From a virus, in IMG/VR virus record IMGVR_UViG_3300042691_016303, positions 1-41,571 of that record: a stretch of DNA of 41,571 bases. One strand, given 5' to 3'. The notes below the pieces were generated by a model. It ran no database searches. It was not told the DNA's origin and saw only the letters and a program-made list of their open reading frames with translations. This document shows, piece after piece, positions 6,456 to 13,986 of the stretch (positions are counted from its first letter, which is position 1; every line of letters begins with the position of its first letter). Made by a program: the position numbers and the translations under genes.

Positions 6456-6616
6456 TATTGCCCTACATCTACCGCTGGGATCGACAGGGCCGGAAGGGCC
6501 AGCGGTGCAACGTCACGGCGCGGGGGGCTATGAACTCCTGCCGCGTCGAGTTCGATGACGGCTACCGGATGATCACCAGCCGGAACGCTATCAGGAAGGC
6601 GAAGGACGATGACTGA
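6452..6616 (+). CDS. Hypothetical small beta-rich protein
   Basis: 54 residues, started at the ATGA overlap (6452). The sequence (YIYRWDRQGRKGQRCNV, later RVEFDDGYRMITSRNAIRK) suggests an SH3-like small beta barrel of the kind found in phage proteins that describe 'material of the form RxGxxC.V...RN..V.FEDG.......RNALRR'. This is a pattern impression only. It overlaps the next gene by 8 bases. Confidence 0.6.
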   Translation: MILPYIYRWDRQGRKGQRCNVTARGAMNSCRVEFDDGYRMITSRNAIRKAKDDD

Positions 6617-6749
6617 TCTGGTCGGGGCTCGCCGGGGTGGGATATGCGGGCAGACGGTGGATGCTGTCTGGCGCAACGAACACGCCCCAGAACGAGCGGC
6701 CTACCGCGCCATGATCGAAGCCGGCAGGATCAGGGAGGACGGGAAGTGA
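6609..6749 (+). CDS. Hypothetical 46-residue protein
   Basis: A short gene bounded by an 8-base overlap upstream and a GTGA overlap downstream. The C-terminus AAYRAMIEAGRIREDGK is helical. Coding status rests on the perfect overlap chain, since the protein is too short for family recognition. Confidence 0.5.
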   Translation: MTDLVGARRGGICGQTVDAVWRNEHAPERAAYRAMIEAGRIREDGK

Positions 6750-6940
6750 CGGAAGCAGACGCAGTTGTCGCGCTTGGCCTTGCGCTCCAAGGGATGCTTC
6801 TATCGATCAAGGGGATGGCGTGGGTGTGGCGAACGATGACGCCACTAATCGGTCAGGCGCGGCAGTCTGAGCTACATGCCCGGCAAGCTCAGGCCCGCGC
6901 CGAGGCGTATCGGCAAGAGGCGTATCGGTTGGCGACCTAA
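6746..6940 (+). CDS. Hypothetical small helical protein, GTG start
   Basis: 64 residues from the GTG at 6746, which overlaps the previous stop (GTGA). The N-terminal half has a moderately hydrophobic helix (VVALGLALQGMLLSIKGMAW) that could be amphipathic or a weak membrane segment. The C-terminal half is an Arg/Gln/Ala helix. It is the last rightward accessory gene, and its TAA overlaps the TAG of the leftward late operon, so the two operons converge without a gap. Confidence 0.55.
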   Translation: MTEADAVVALGLALQGMLLSIKGMAWVWRTMTPLIGQARQSELHARQAQARAEAYRQEAYRLAT

Positions 6941-7266
6941 GCCCCGTCATCCTGCCAAGAATCAGTAAGGGCGCGGGCGAGGCTGACTACCTTGTCCGCT
7001 GCGTTGCCTTCGGTGGCGACCTCGATACCGCAGGCGGCATAGCCAGCGGCGTCCACGAATGAATCGGCGTGCGTCGGGTCATAGTTGGCCCGCGCGACCT
7101 TGAGCAGGATCATCGCCAGCGCGACCTGATGCGGCTCTACCCTAACGCCGAACAGCGTTGACCAGAGGCCAGCGACGGCGCGGAAGTTTGATTCCGGCTT
7201 GCCGTAGTTAGCGCCCCTGGATGCGACGGCCTGCTCTGCGGCTTTAAGACACTCAACCCGGTTCAT
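6937..7266 (-). CDS. DUF6378-like phage protein
   Basis: 109 residues, last gene of the leftward late operon. The pattern RGANYGKPESNFRAVAGLWS, then VALAMILLKVARANYDP and SFVDAAGYAACGIE, is that of the DUF6378 family of small helical phage proteins. I picked ATG 7266 because it overlaps the upstream stop (ATGA); the longer frame lies inside the metallophosphoesterase gene. Function unknown. The helical ...D..GY pattern recalls MazG-like folds, but no metal-binding EExxE box is visible. Confidence 0.75.
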   Translation of the reverse strand: MNRVECLKAAEQAVASRGANYGKPESNFRAVAGLWSTLFGVRVEPHQVALAMILLKVARANYDPTHADSFVDAAGYAACGIEVATEGNAADKVVSLARALTDSWQDDGA

Positions 7267-8474
7267 ACATTCACCTTGTGTCGTCCAACTTCGCCGCGTT
7301 CCGAGTGCAGGACGATAGCTTGCATGGATCGTCCAGCCCGATAGCCCATTGAACTGTGCCACGCGTCGCGGGCTGCCGTGGTCTGGAAACTCTCGACCAC
7401 CACGCCGCCCACCTCGACCGCTGTCTGTGTGTGGATATGTCCCGTCAAGACCGCGCGAAATTTCGTGGCTCCCCAGTCTTCGGGGCGGGATGCAGCCATG
7501 ATCATAGGCAAATCTTTCATCTTGGCAAGGTCCCCATGGGTTCCGCCCAAGAGATTAGCGCCAAATCGCCACCACCAGAAGCGTGACGGATCAGTATCCA
7601 CAGTCACTCTTTCGTCATTGCGGAACCAAGCCCACAAGGCCAATGCTATTGCGCCCGCCGTGATTTCGTCATGGTTGCCGGGCAAGATGCGTGCAATGAC
7701 TTTGCCGTGGCGCTCTAGAGCCTTCTCAACACAGAAGATCATGAACAGCAAGGCGGTCTGACGGACCTTGGAATGCCGGGTGTCGACGTCCAGAGCGTGA
7801 CCAGACTTCGCCGTCCGGTTCTCGGGATTGTCAGCGTGCAAAAGATCGCCAAGCCCAAGGATGACCGCCGTCCCGCTGGCAGGGGTTGCCCCGACCAGCC
7901 GGGAGAACGTCTCACGGTTCAGCGCATCGGCAATGGAGAGGTCATAATCCTCGCCGGCTTCCGGCCCGTAGGCATAGAGCCCGAAGTGGCTGTCAGCTAT
8001 GGGGAAGATCGTCGCCAGATCATCAGCGACAACGGGAGGCGGTGCAGAGGCTCTGGGAGCCTCGTAGGCGGCAAAAGCCTCGCGGATGGTGTCTACCCAT
8101 TGCTGCGGGCTGATCTCGCCTTCCTTGGTCTTGATCCACCGCTGAATGACCCTGCCATCAGCACCGACTAGCGCACTCTCGCCTTTGACCACATGCCCGT
8201 CAGGGAGTGTGTATTCCTCGCCAGCGGCAGGGCCTTGCTTGATCCACTCCCGCTGTGTCTCCCCGTCCGGCCCTAGCTGGGTCGATGTGGATTTAATCTC
8301 GAAACCGGGAAGCACTGGCTTGGTCCCGAGAAGACCGCGACGGGATGCGATCTGCAATCGGCTGGAAGCGGTCGTACGGGCGATCCCGAGGACTTCCGCT
8401 GCCTTCGTAGCACCGAGGGCTTGAACGGCCTGTGCGGTCTTTAGAAGGTCTTCGTCTGAAGCGTAAGCCGGCAT
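7263..8474 (-). CDS. HTH plus metallophosphoesterase (calcineurin-like) protein
   Basis: 403 residues. An N-terminal helix-turn-helix (about residues 10-48, ATKAAEVLGIARTTASSRLQ) precedes a calcineurin-like phosphoesterase with all metal ligands: D161 and H163 (ADSHFG), D210 and H213 (GLGDLLH), N267, H268 and D269 (GNHDE), H313 (GTHGD), H346 and H348 (GHIHT). It could hydrolyse phosphodiesters in nucleic acid or nucleotides. Start ATG 8474 is chosen for the TGATG overlap with the gene before it; an upstream Met at 8498 is possible. It sits downstream of the lysis genes, an odd location for a nucleic-acid enzyme. Confidence 0.85.
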   Translation of the reverse strand: MPAYASDEDLLKTAQAVQALGATKAAEVLGIARTTASSRLQIASRRGLLGTKPVLPGFEIKSTSTQLGPDGETQREWIKQGPAAGEEYTLPDGHVVKGESALVGADGRVIQRWIKTKEGEISPQQWVDTIREAFAAYEAPRASAPPPVVADDLATIFPIADSHFGLYAYGPEAGEDYDLSIADALNRETFSRLVGATPASGTAVILGLGDLLHADNPENRTAKSGHALDVDTRHSKVRQTALLFMIFCVEKALERHGKVIARILPGNHDEITAGAIALALWAWFRNDERVTVDTDPSRFWWWRFGANLLGGTHGDLAKMKDLPMIMAASRPEDWGATKFRAVLTGHIHTQTAVEVGGVVVESFQTTAARDAWHSSMGYRAGRSMQAIVLHSERGEVGRHKVNV

Positions 8475-8707
8475 CAGCGTGGCGCGCTCATGACCCATGG
8501 GATAAGGCCGCTAACCTTCGATGCGAGGAAGCCGCCAATTCCCACCATGATGAGGACAACCCACCGGACGCCCTTGGCCTGCGTAAGGAGGTCATGAACC
8601 TCCGTCAGTTTGGTATCCATGAGGCCAATCTTCTCGTTGAGATGCCCCACCTGTGTTTCAAGGCGGATCACCTTGTCGCGGATTTCCATGCTGTCGCCCA
8701 AGGTCAC
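8474..8707 (-). CDS. XhlA-like small coiled-coil membrane protein
   Basis: About 77 residues. A heptad-rich helix (VIRLETQVGHLNEKIGLMDT) is followed by one transmembrane segment (WVVLIMVGIGGFLASKVSGL). This is the architecture of XhlA/haemolysin-type lysis accessory proteins that dock on the cytoplasmic membrane. It lies in the lysis cassette. The start is uncertain: GTG 8707 gives a GTGA overlap, TTG 8725 and ATG 8689 are alternatives, and none has a clearly placed Shine-Dalgarno. Confidence 0.65.
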   Translation of the reverse strand: MTLGDSMEIRDKVIRLETQVGHLNEKIGLMDTKLTEVHDLLTQAKGVRWVVLIMVGIGGFLASKVSGLIPWVMSAPR

Positions 8708-9309
8708 CTCCCGAGCATTCGACAAATTGCGGAAGACGGGACCATGAGCGTGATGCCGGAGACGGGGGCGAAGGGCGTTGCCATGCCGCCAACAAAGACC
8801 CCCACGAGTTTGCCGGCCATGGAGAAGACGCCGCCACCGGACATGCCGGGCATCCCGGTAATGTCCATGATGTGCGCGACCTTCCAGATGGCCCGCTCAT
8901 CTTCCTTGGTGGAAATGAACCCGTTGAACTTGGCGAAGGTGATGTTGCCGGGGTTGCCGAAAGCCTGGATCGCATCACCCTGACGGAGCGTCCCGCAGGC
9001 GATCTGTGCAGCCGGGAGAACTGCGCCTTCGTATTGGATCACGGCGATGTCGTGGGCCTTCGCAATCCAAAGGACTTTGGCCGGCATTTTCTTGCCGTCG
9101 TGGGTTTCTATTTCGATGGAAGGGGCACCCTCGACCACATGGGCTGCCGTGAGGACCATGCGGTTGCCGATCACGGTCCCCGATCCATGACCGCCGCCAA
9201 CGTGGATTTTCACGGAAAACCGTTGAGGATCGACGGGGGCACAAGCCAACAGGGAGAGGCAGAACAGGGCAACGATAGCCCATGCACCAATGTAAGCAGC
9301 GCGTGTCAT
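8704..9309 (-). CDS. Trypsin-like serine protease, predicted lipoprotein
   Basis: 201 residues from the ATGA-overlapping ATG 9309. Residues 1-23 form a lipoprotein signal (hydrophobic stretch then lipobox LLAC with Cys23), so the mature enzyme would be anchored facing the periplasm. The catalytic triad is complete: H57 (LTAAHVVEG), D87 (KAHDIAVIQ) and S157 in GMSGGG. GSGTVIG precedes the His strand as in DegP/trypsin-like peptidases. No PDZ domain follows. It lies between holin-like and XhlA-like genes, so a role at lysis or in altering the envelope of the infected cell is possible. A superinfection-exclusion lipoprotein is another reading. Confidence 0.85.
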   Translation of the reverse strand: MTRAAYIGAWAIVALFCLSLLACAPVDPQRFSVKIHVGGGHGSGTVIGNRMVLTAAHVVEGAPSIEIETHDGKKMPAKVLWIAKAHDIAVIQYEGAVLPAAQIACGTLRQGDAIQAFGNPGNITFAKFNGFISTKEDERAIWKVAHIMDITGMPGMSGGGVFSMAGKLVGVFVGGMATPFAPVSGITLMVPSSAICRMLGR

Positions 9310-9716
9310 CTGCGCCCCCTGATAGCGCCCGCGAGCGCGGTGATGCCCTGCCCGATGACATGAACGCCGAAGAACGAGAGCAGGATGGCCCCCTGGTATG
9401 ATTGGAAGGGCTCGGGGAATTTCGGGATGGCCCAACCGAGGCGGAAACACGTGTCCGCCGCCACCAGATTGAGGTGCAGGACGAAGGGCGCGGCGATCAG
9501 GAACGTGATGAGCCGCATTTCCCAGAAGCCGGCGGTGGCTAGCCGGATTTCCTTGGCAGCGGCGCGGTCTGCCATCTGCCGCTCAATGTCCTTGATCGCG
9601 ACATCGGCAATGAGGCGCTCGGTCTCGTTCGCAGCCTTCAGCCGGGCTTCATAGGCGCGGGTTAGCTGTCCGATAAGGTCGCCCGTTACCCATTTCAGGA
9701 TCGCGCCCCAGAACAT
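9306..9716 (-). CDS. Holin-like membrane protein (GTA 3TM holin type)
   Basis: 136 residues. A charged cytoplasmic helix (about 15-60, RLKAANETERLIADVAIKDI) precedes two clear membrane segments (LITFLIAAPFVLHLNLVAAD and ILLSFFGVHVIGQGITALAG). The layout fits the '3TM holin for gene-transfer-agent release' group. The gene is downstream of the endolysin with a TGATG overlap and upstream of the protease with ATGA. It is expected to release the endolysin through the inner membrane. Topology and family are judged by eye. Confidence 0.7.
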   Translation of the reverse strand: MFWGAILKWVTGDLIGQLTRAYEARLKAANETERLIADVAIKDIERQMADRAAAKEIRLATAGFWEMRLITFLIAAPFVLHLNLVAADTCFRLGWAIPKFPEPFQSYQGAILLSFFGVHVIGQGITALAGAIRGRR

Positions 9717-10474
9717 CACTCGCCCCTGTTGAAGGTGATGCGCCCTGACAGGACGAGCCACGCGAAGACGCCGCCAACAGCCAGGATGGCGAGGAAGGCA
9801 ATCAGGCCGTAGGCGTTTTCGATGTTCGGGAAAGCAAAGCCGCCGCCAGTGAGGATGCTCAGCAGGATGGCCCACAGCGACTTGGACTGGACGGGCGGAA
9901 CATCATCGGGCTGGGCGTTGCGCTCCGTTGCCTTCTCAGGCTCTACGTCCGGGTCTTCCAACTTCGCCGCCTTGATGGCAGCCAGAAAGTTCTTGTGAAA
10001 GCCGGCGATAAGCTGGGCCTTGTCCGTGCCGTTCACGATGCGGCGGGCGTTGACCGGATCGTCCTTCGTCTCGTTGAAATAGTCCGACAGCTTTTTCCCG
10101 GTGAACATGCCCTTGATGCAGCCGTCAAAGAGGGCCTTCAGAGCGATAGGCCACGTCATAAGCTGGCCGGGCCGGGTAGCGCCGAACTTCCGGTGATTGG
10201 CTTCCCAGGTGACCTGCACAAGGCCCTCGCCAACCCACGGATAATATCGCTTGGTCCGCAGGTAGCTTTCGCCGCCCATCTCACGAACGGGCTGCATGGT
10301 CTTGGCGGTTTCCCAGAACGTCGTGGCGAGCATGTAGGCAAGCCAGCGGTCATCGGTGATCTTGCGCCGATCCCACTCGTCAAGGATGCGGGTGAGGCCG
10401 TCCACTTGCTGAGAGGTCAGCCGCCCGCCGAAGGGAGCATTGCGGACGTAGTTCATGAAGATGCGGCGGTTCAT
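9716..10474 (-). CDS. Endolysin, GH19 chitinase/lysozyme-like, with C-terminal membrane anchors
   Basis: 252 residues. The N-terminal catalytic domain (about 1-170) has AYMLATTFWETAKTMQPVRE with E55 and E65 as candidate acid/base, then YYPWVGEGLVQVTWEANHRK, the GxGxxQ(V/L)T pattern of GH19-type lysozymes. After an acidic linker (about 175-195) two hydrophobic segments follow (SLWAILLSILTGGGFAF and YGLIAFLAILAVGGVFAWLV). Cleavage of peptidoglycan at the end of infection is the expected role. The C-terminal membrane anchor is unusual; it may tether the enzyme to the inner membrane until the holin acts. Confidence 0.8.
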   Translation of the reverse strand: MNRRIFMNYVRNAPFGGRLTSQQVDGLTRILDEWDRRKITDDRWLAYMLATTFWETAKTMQPVREMGGESYLRTKRYYPWVGEGLVQVTWEANHRKFGATRPGQLMTWPIALKALFDGCIKGMFTGKKLSDYFNETKDDPVNARRIVNGTDKAQLIAGFHKNFLAAIKAAKLEDPDVEPEKATERNAQPDDVPPVQSKSLWAILLSILTGGGFAFPNIENAYGLIAFLAILAVGGVFAWLVLSGRITFNRGE

Positions 10475-10578
10475 CGCTCGCGCTCCCTGATGTTCCGGTT
10501 CATGTCGAGGACGAAGAGGCCCAACAGGGCGAGCGTGATCAGACCAACGGCGATGATCGCCTCGGCGGGAAGGTCCAT
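10471..10578 (-). CDS. 35-residue single-TM protein
   Basis: A short gene with an AGAGG 7 bases upstream of ATG 10578 and an ATGA overlap with the endolysin. The sequence has one transmembrane helix (AEAIIAVGLITLALLGLFVL) and a charged tail (NRNIRERER). It is the first gene of the lysis cassette. A holin accessory or antiholin role is possible but unproven. Confidence 0.6.
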   Translation of the reverse strand: MDLPAEAIIAVGLITLALLGLFVLDMNRNIRERER

Positions 10579-10640
10579 GGCTTGCCTCTCGGGCAGCAAC
10601 CGGCCATAAACTCCACCCGCGAATGCAACCGGAGGCGTTC

Positions 10641-10922
10641 ATGACTGATAGGGGTGATGATGAGATAGAAGCGCGCCTGGCAGCCGTTGAGGCGCTTATT
10701 CAGCAGGCGATTCTTAGGATGGCGTCGGTTGCCGATCCAGATTTTGGCGACATCATCGAAGGCACCGCAGACCAGATGGCGAGCGCCATCGGTAATCGGA
10801 TGAAGCAAGGCCCAACGGTTCTAAAGCATGTGGACCGGATACTGGCACCAGTCAGGAGAGAAGCCGCCGCCCATCGCGCCCGCCTGAAGATGCGGGAGAC
10901 CTATCGGGACATTGACGGCTAG
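10641..10922 (+). CDS. Hypothetical protein on the opposite strand to the late operon
   Basis: 93 residues, with GGAGG 6 bases upstream of ATG 10641. It is helical and charged (DDEIEARLAAVEALIQQAIL near the N-terminus). It lies between the 35-residue TM gene and a virion gene, both leftward, and its TAG shares the bases CTAG with the convergent stop of the next gene. A lone rightward gene in a leftward late operon is the signature of a moron, possibly expressed in the lysogen. Function unknown. Confidence 0.65.
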   Translation: MTDRGDDEIEARLAAVEALIQQAILRMASVADPDFGDIIEGTADQMASAIGNRMKQGPTVLKHVDRILAPVRREAAAHRARLKMRETYRDIDG

Positions 10923-11314
10923 AATTCGTAATTCGCCCCGAAAATGTAAAAATCAGCGGTCGCCGCCGCGCCCTGTGCCGTCGTGAGGGAAAGATAGAGC
11001 GTCAAGGAAACGCCCGCTCCGCTGCCGTATAGGTCCGTGTCAGTGACTGAGATAGAGAGCGTCTTGCGGGCCGTTGTCAGGGATGAATAGACCTGCGTCG
11101 TTGAACAAACGGCCCCCGTCTTTCCTGTCCCCGTATAGATTCCGCCAACCGCCGTCGTCAGCGAAATCGAGGCGCTGTGAACCCAGATGGAGTGAAGGCG
11201 AAACTTCGCATAAGGGTGGGTGATCGTGAACGCCTGATCGGCGGTCGAGTTCATGTTAGCGCCGGTCAACTTCGCGACCTGAAGAATGCCGGGCTGCACG
11301 TTATAGTCGGCCAT
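10919..11314 (-). CDS. Hypothetical virion-associated beta-rich protein
   Basis: 131 residues, rich in Thr, Ser and Ala with alternating hydrophobics (ISLTTAVGGIYTGTGKTGAV), typical of a beta-sandwich structural protein. It follows the two tail-fibre genes, and its start overlaps the end of the Gly-rich fibre gene by one base. A fibre tip or fibre-associated structural role is inferred from position. Confidence 0.65.
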   Translation of the reverse strand: MADYNVQPGILQVAKLTGANMNSTADQAFTITHPYAKFRLHSIWVHSASISLTTAVGGIYTGTGKTGAVCSTTQVYSSLTTARKTLSISVTDTDLYGSGAGVSLTLYLSLTTAQGAAATADFYIFGANYEF

Positions 11315-12552
11315 TACGCACGATCTCCAAGCTTGATTTGAATAATCTGGATGTAGCCGGGCAGCCCGGCATCAGCGGACCCGCCCACGTCGGCACCGTC
11401 GCCACCAGCCCCGTTATCGCCGGTTGCGCCGCCATAACCACCAACGTCATAGTGGCCATGCTGTCCGTGGACGCCCGGAATGTTCTGCTGCGAGAAGGTC
11501 CAGCCGGTCGGGAATTCAGCCGTTCCGCCCTGATCGGGGGTATTGGTTGCGGCGTTGCCGGAAAGCCCGCCCTGACCGGGGGTTGCCCCGGAGGCGTTGC
11601 CACCAGGCTGACCGCCGCCGAACTGCAATTCGAGTTCGTCCAGCCCGCCTGAGATTGCGAGGGGGAACTTTACGTAAGCCGTGCCACCAGCAGCCCCGGC
11701 AGAGGCAGCAGCGGGAATGACGATATCCATGACGGTTCCGGGCGTGACGTTGTAGATAAACCAGTCGTTGCCGCCGCCCTGTCCGCCACCACCGCCAGCG
11801 GCATAGGCTGTTGCGGAGCCACCACCGCCACCGCCACCACGCCCCCGGATGATCAGGGCGTAAACGTCGGTTGCAATCGTCAGAGTGGTTGTGGTGCCGC
11901 CGCCGTAGTCATTGGCGACAAAGCCCGTTCCCGAGCCGATGGCCCGGTAAACACCAAGCGAGTTCATGATGTAGGTGGTATCGGTCAGGCCGCGAGCCGT
12001 GCTTTCGTTGGCGAAGGCCGAACTGTCGATGTTCTGATAAATCAGCTTCGACCAGCCGAGGACGTTGTTGCTCTCCATCAGGAGGTTGAACGAGCCGGCT
12101 GCGGGGGCAGATGCCGCGTAGTTGCCTGTCGAGTTGGCAGCCCTGAGAATGACGGAACGAGCCGCGCCCTGCTCCAGCTTGGCAATGGTGACGTTGTTGT
12201 CAGCGATCTTCGCTGTCGTCACGCTGTCGGAAGCAAGGCCCGCAGCAGCAACCGTTCCGAAGCCGAGAGTGGTCCCCGAGACGCGAAGAACCTGGCCGTC
12301 CGTTCCGGTGATGTCGGCAACGTCACCGGTCGAGTTCGCGGAGCGCCCAACGACGGAGAGAGCCGCGCTATCGCGAAACTCGGCATTGCCGATTGCCCCG
12401 TCTGCCAGACCGCTGCCGTCAACAAGGCTATCAATGGCAAGTTCGATGTCGGACAGGGTTTCCGCAGCCGAAGCGGCGGGCACCTGCGTGTTGGCAACAG
12501 GCTGAGCAAAGGCGTTCGTCGGCAGCGTGTAGCTGCCCCCGGAAATCGGCAT
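11314..12552 (-). CDS. Tail fibre-like protein with Gly-rich C-terminus
   Basis: 412 residues. Start ATG 12552 (MPISGG) follows a GAGGGC upstream; the longer frame runs into the previous gene. The N-terminal half has repeated beta motifs with 'ANSTGDVADITGTDGQVLRV'-type fibre repeats. From about residue 215 the protein becomes extremely Gly-rich (runs such as GRGGGGGGG and AGGGGGQGGG), resembling Gly-rich receptor-binding tips with polyglycine helices. It lies between the collar fibre and a beta protein. It probably contacts the host surface. Confidence 0.75.
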   Translation of the reverse strand: MPISGGSYTLPTNAFAQPVANTQVPAASAAETLSDIELAIDSLVDGSGLADGAIGNAEFRDSAALSVVGRSANSTGDVADITGTDGQVLRVSGTTLGFGTVAAAGLASDSVTTAKIADNNVTIAKLEQGAARSVILRAANSTGNYAASAPAAGSFNLLMESNNVLGWSKLIYQNIDSSAFANESTARGLTDTTYIMNSLGVYRAIGSGTGFVANDYGGGTTTTLTIATDVYALIIRGRGGGGGGGSATAYAAGGGGGQGGGNDWFIYNVTPGTVMDIVIPAAASAGAAGGTAYVKFPLAISGGLDELELQFGGGQPGGNASGATPGQGGLSGNAATNTPDQGGTAEFPTGWTFSQQNIPGVHGQHGHYDVGGYGGATGDNGAGGDGADVGGSADAGLPGYIQIIQIKLGDRA

Positions 12553-12562
12553 GGCGATGCCC

Positions 12563-13750
12563 TCAGGTCTTGATGATGATGGGGAGAACCAGCGTCGGCT
12601 GGACGTTGTTGTGAGCGTCACCCGAGCCGGACGAGCCCGAGGCGGTTGAACCGGTCAGCGAGACGGTCTGGTCGCCGGCGGGCTGGCGAAGCGATTCAAG
12701 GAGTTCGCCGGCCTCAAAAGCCCCAGACCCGACCACGAGCCGGCCTGATGTCGGAGTGCCGAAAGACCCCCCGGACGTGCCCCACCCGTCCCGAGGCACG
12801 ACAACCTGGGAAGCCGTGGTGTGGGTGTGCGCGGCAAGCTGTGCGGAGGTCAGCGTGTGGGTTTCGGAGCCGCCAGCAGCACCGATGACATCGCCATTCA
12901 CGCCCCCGGACTGGTTGGTGAGGCGGTTGGCGGATGTGCCGCCCATGATGTCAAGGCCAGCGAGAACGCGACCGCGCCCGTCAGGAACAGTGAAGGTCGT
13001 CGACCCGTCGCCATTGCCCCACGGGAAAATGGTAATCGTCACGCCAGAGGCAGAACCGGACGCGGCCTGAGACAGTGTGATCGTGGTGGCTGTAATTGCG
13101 GCAATCGTGGTGCCCGAAACGATGCCCGAGCCCTCAATAACCGCTCCCTCAAGGCCAAGGCCGGTCAGGTCAGTCGAGACGGAGGAAAGCGTGGTCGTGC
13201 CGTTGGTCGTCGCCGTGCCCGTGGCTGTGATAGCCGTCAGAAGCGCCGAGTAGGTGGAACGCGAGACAGCCTGACCGCGCGCAAAGAGCCACCCGGACGG
13301 GGCCGTGATGCCGCCGAAGTGCGACATGGTTCCGGTCGGAACGAGGCCCGCACCGTAAAGCGCGCCCGAGGTCAGAGGCCCGTTAAATGTCGTTGTGCCG
13401 TTGAAGGTGGTGGTGGCAGAGAAAGCAGCCGCAATCGGAAACAGAACGTCGTCGCTATCGGCAGATGCGACAACCACACCATCTTTCACGATGCAGATGC
13501 GCCCGGAAATCAAGGCGATGCCGGTGTCGGTATCGCTGCTGAACGAAAAGCCAGGGGCAAGGGCCGAGCCCGCAACACCCTTAAGCGCGCCAGTCATGGC
13601 CCCCACGCCATCACGGGCAAGGGACGCCGTGATCTCGCTTCCGATGTCGCTCAGGCGGCTTTCGAGCTTGGTAGCATCGGCAAGGGTCGATGGCTGGAGT
13701 GGTGCCGTACCGCTCGGGGGATTGTAGGCTGACGAGCCGTTACGGGGCAT
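12563..13750 (-). CDS. Tail fibre with phage tail collar domain
   Basis: 395 residues. ATG 13750 follows GGAGAAG. In the middle GTMSHFGGITAPSGWLFARG, then QAVSRSTYSALLTAI, FTVPDGRGRVLAG and SETHTLTSAQLAAHTH, is a complete phage tail-collar domain, interrupted by a Thr/Ser-rich insert (about residues 185-250). It is the first gene after the terminator at 13766, so its transcription needs read-through or its own promoter. It is likely a host-range fibre. Confidence 0.85.
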   Translation of the reverse strand: MPRNGSSAYNPPSGTAPLQPSTLADATKLESRLSDIGSEITASLARDGVGAMTGALKGVAGSALAPGFSFSSDTDTGIALISGRICIVKDGVVVASADSDDVLFPIAAAFSATTTFNGTTTFNGPLTSGALYGAGLVPTGTMSHFGGITAPSGWLFARGQAVSRSTYSALLTAITATGTATTNGTTTLSSVSTDLTGLGLEGAVIEGSGIVSGTTIAAITATTITLSQAASGSASGVTITIFPWGNGDGSTTFTVPDGRGRVLAGLDIMGGTSANRLTNQSGGVNGDVIGAAGGSETHTLTSAQLAAHTHTTASQVVVPRDGWGTSGGSFGTPTSGRLVVGSGAFEAGELLESLRQPAGDQTVSLTGSTASGSSGSGDAHNNVQPTLVLPIIIKT

Positions 13751-13765
13751 CGGCTTCTCCAATAG

Positions 13766-13793
13766 AAAAAGCCGCCCTTGTGACGGGGCGGCT
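13766..13793 (-). terminator. Intrinsic terminator upstream of the tail fibres
   Basis: On the minus strand AGCCGCCC and GGGCGGCT form a perfect 8-bp stem with an 8-base loop, followed by five T. It lies between the ejection-protein genes and the collar fibre gene, in the late-operon direction. It would uncouple fibre expression from the upstream virion genes, or act as an antitermination checkpoint. Confidence 0.85.
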
Positions 13794-13812
13794 GATAGGG
13801 CATGATTGGCGG

Positions 13813-13986
13813 ATGGATCGGAAAGAGATTGACCTAGAGCCGCACCAGTGGACGGCTCGCGTTGATGATGTAGAACAGCCAAAACCACCGGAGCCGTTCT
13901 GGGGTCCGGGCTGGGGCTTTGGTCTTCAGGTCCTGATTGTTTCCATCGTGGGCGGGATTATCGCCCACTGGTGGAGGGGATACTAA
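13813..13986 (+). CDS. Small single-TM protein on the opposite strand
   Basis: 57 residues: a charged, Pro/Trp-rich N-terminus (PPEPFWGPGWGFG) and one membrane helix (LQVLIVSIVGGIIAHWW) near the C-terminus. It overlaps the end of the leftward ejection gene by 29 bases. The Shine-Dalgarno is weak (GGCGG). A lysogenic membrane moron is possible; a chance open frame cannot be ruled out. Confidence 0.45.
   Translation: MDRKEIDLEPHQWTARVDDVEQPKPPEPFWGPGWGFGLQVLIVSIVGGIIAHWWRGY

Noticed and set aside
12821-13732. Rightward 303-residue ORF
   Set aside because: Antisense to the tail-collar fibre; Arg/Gly-rich shadow frame.
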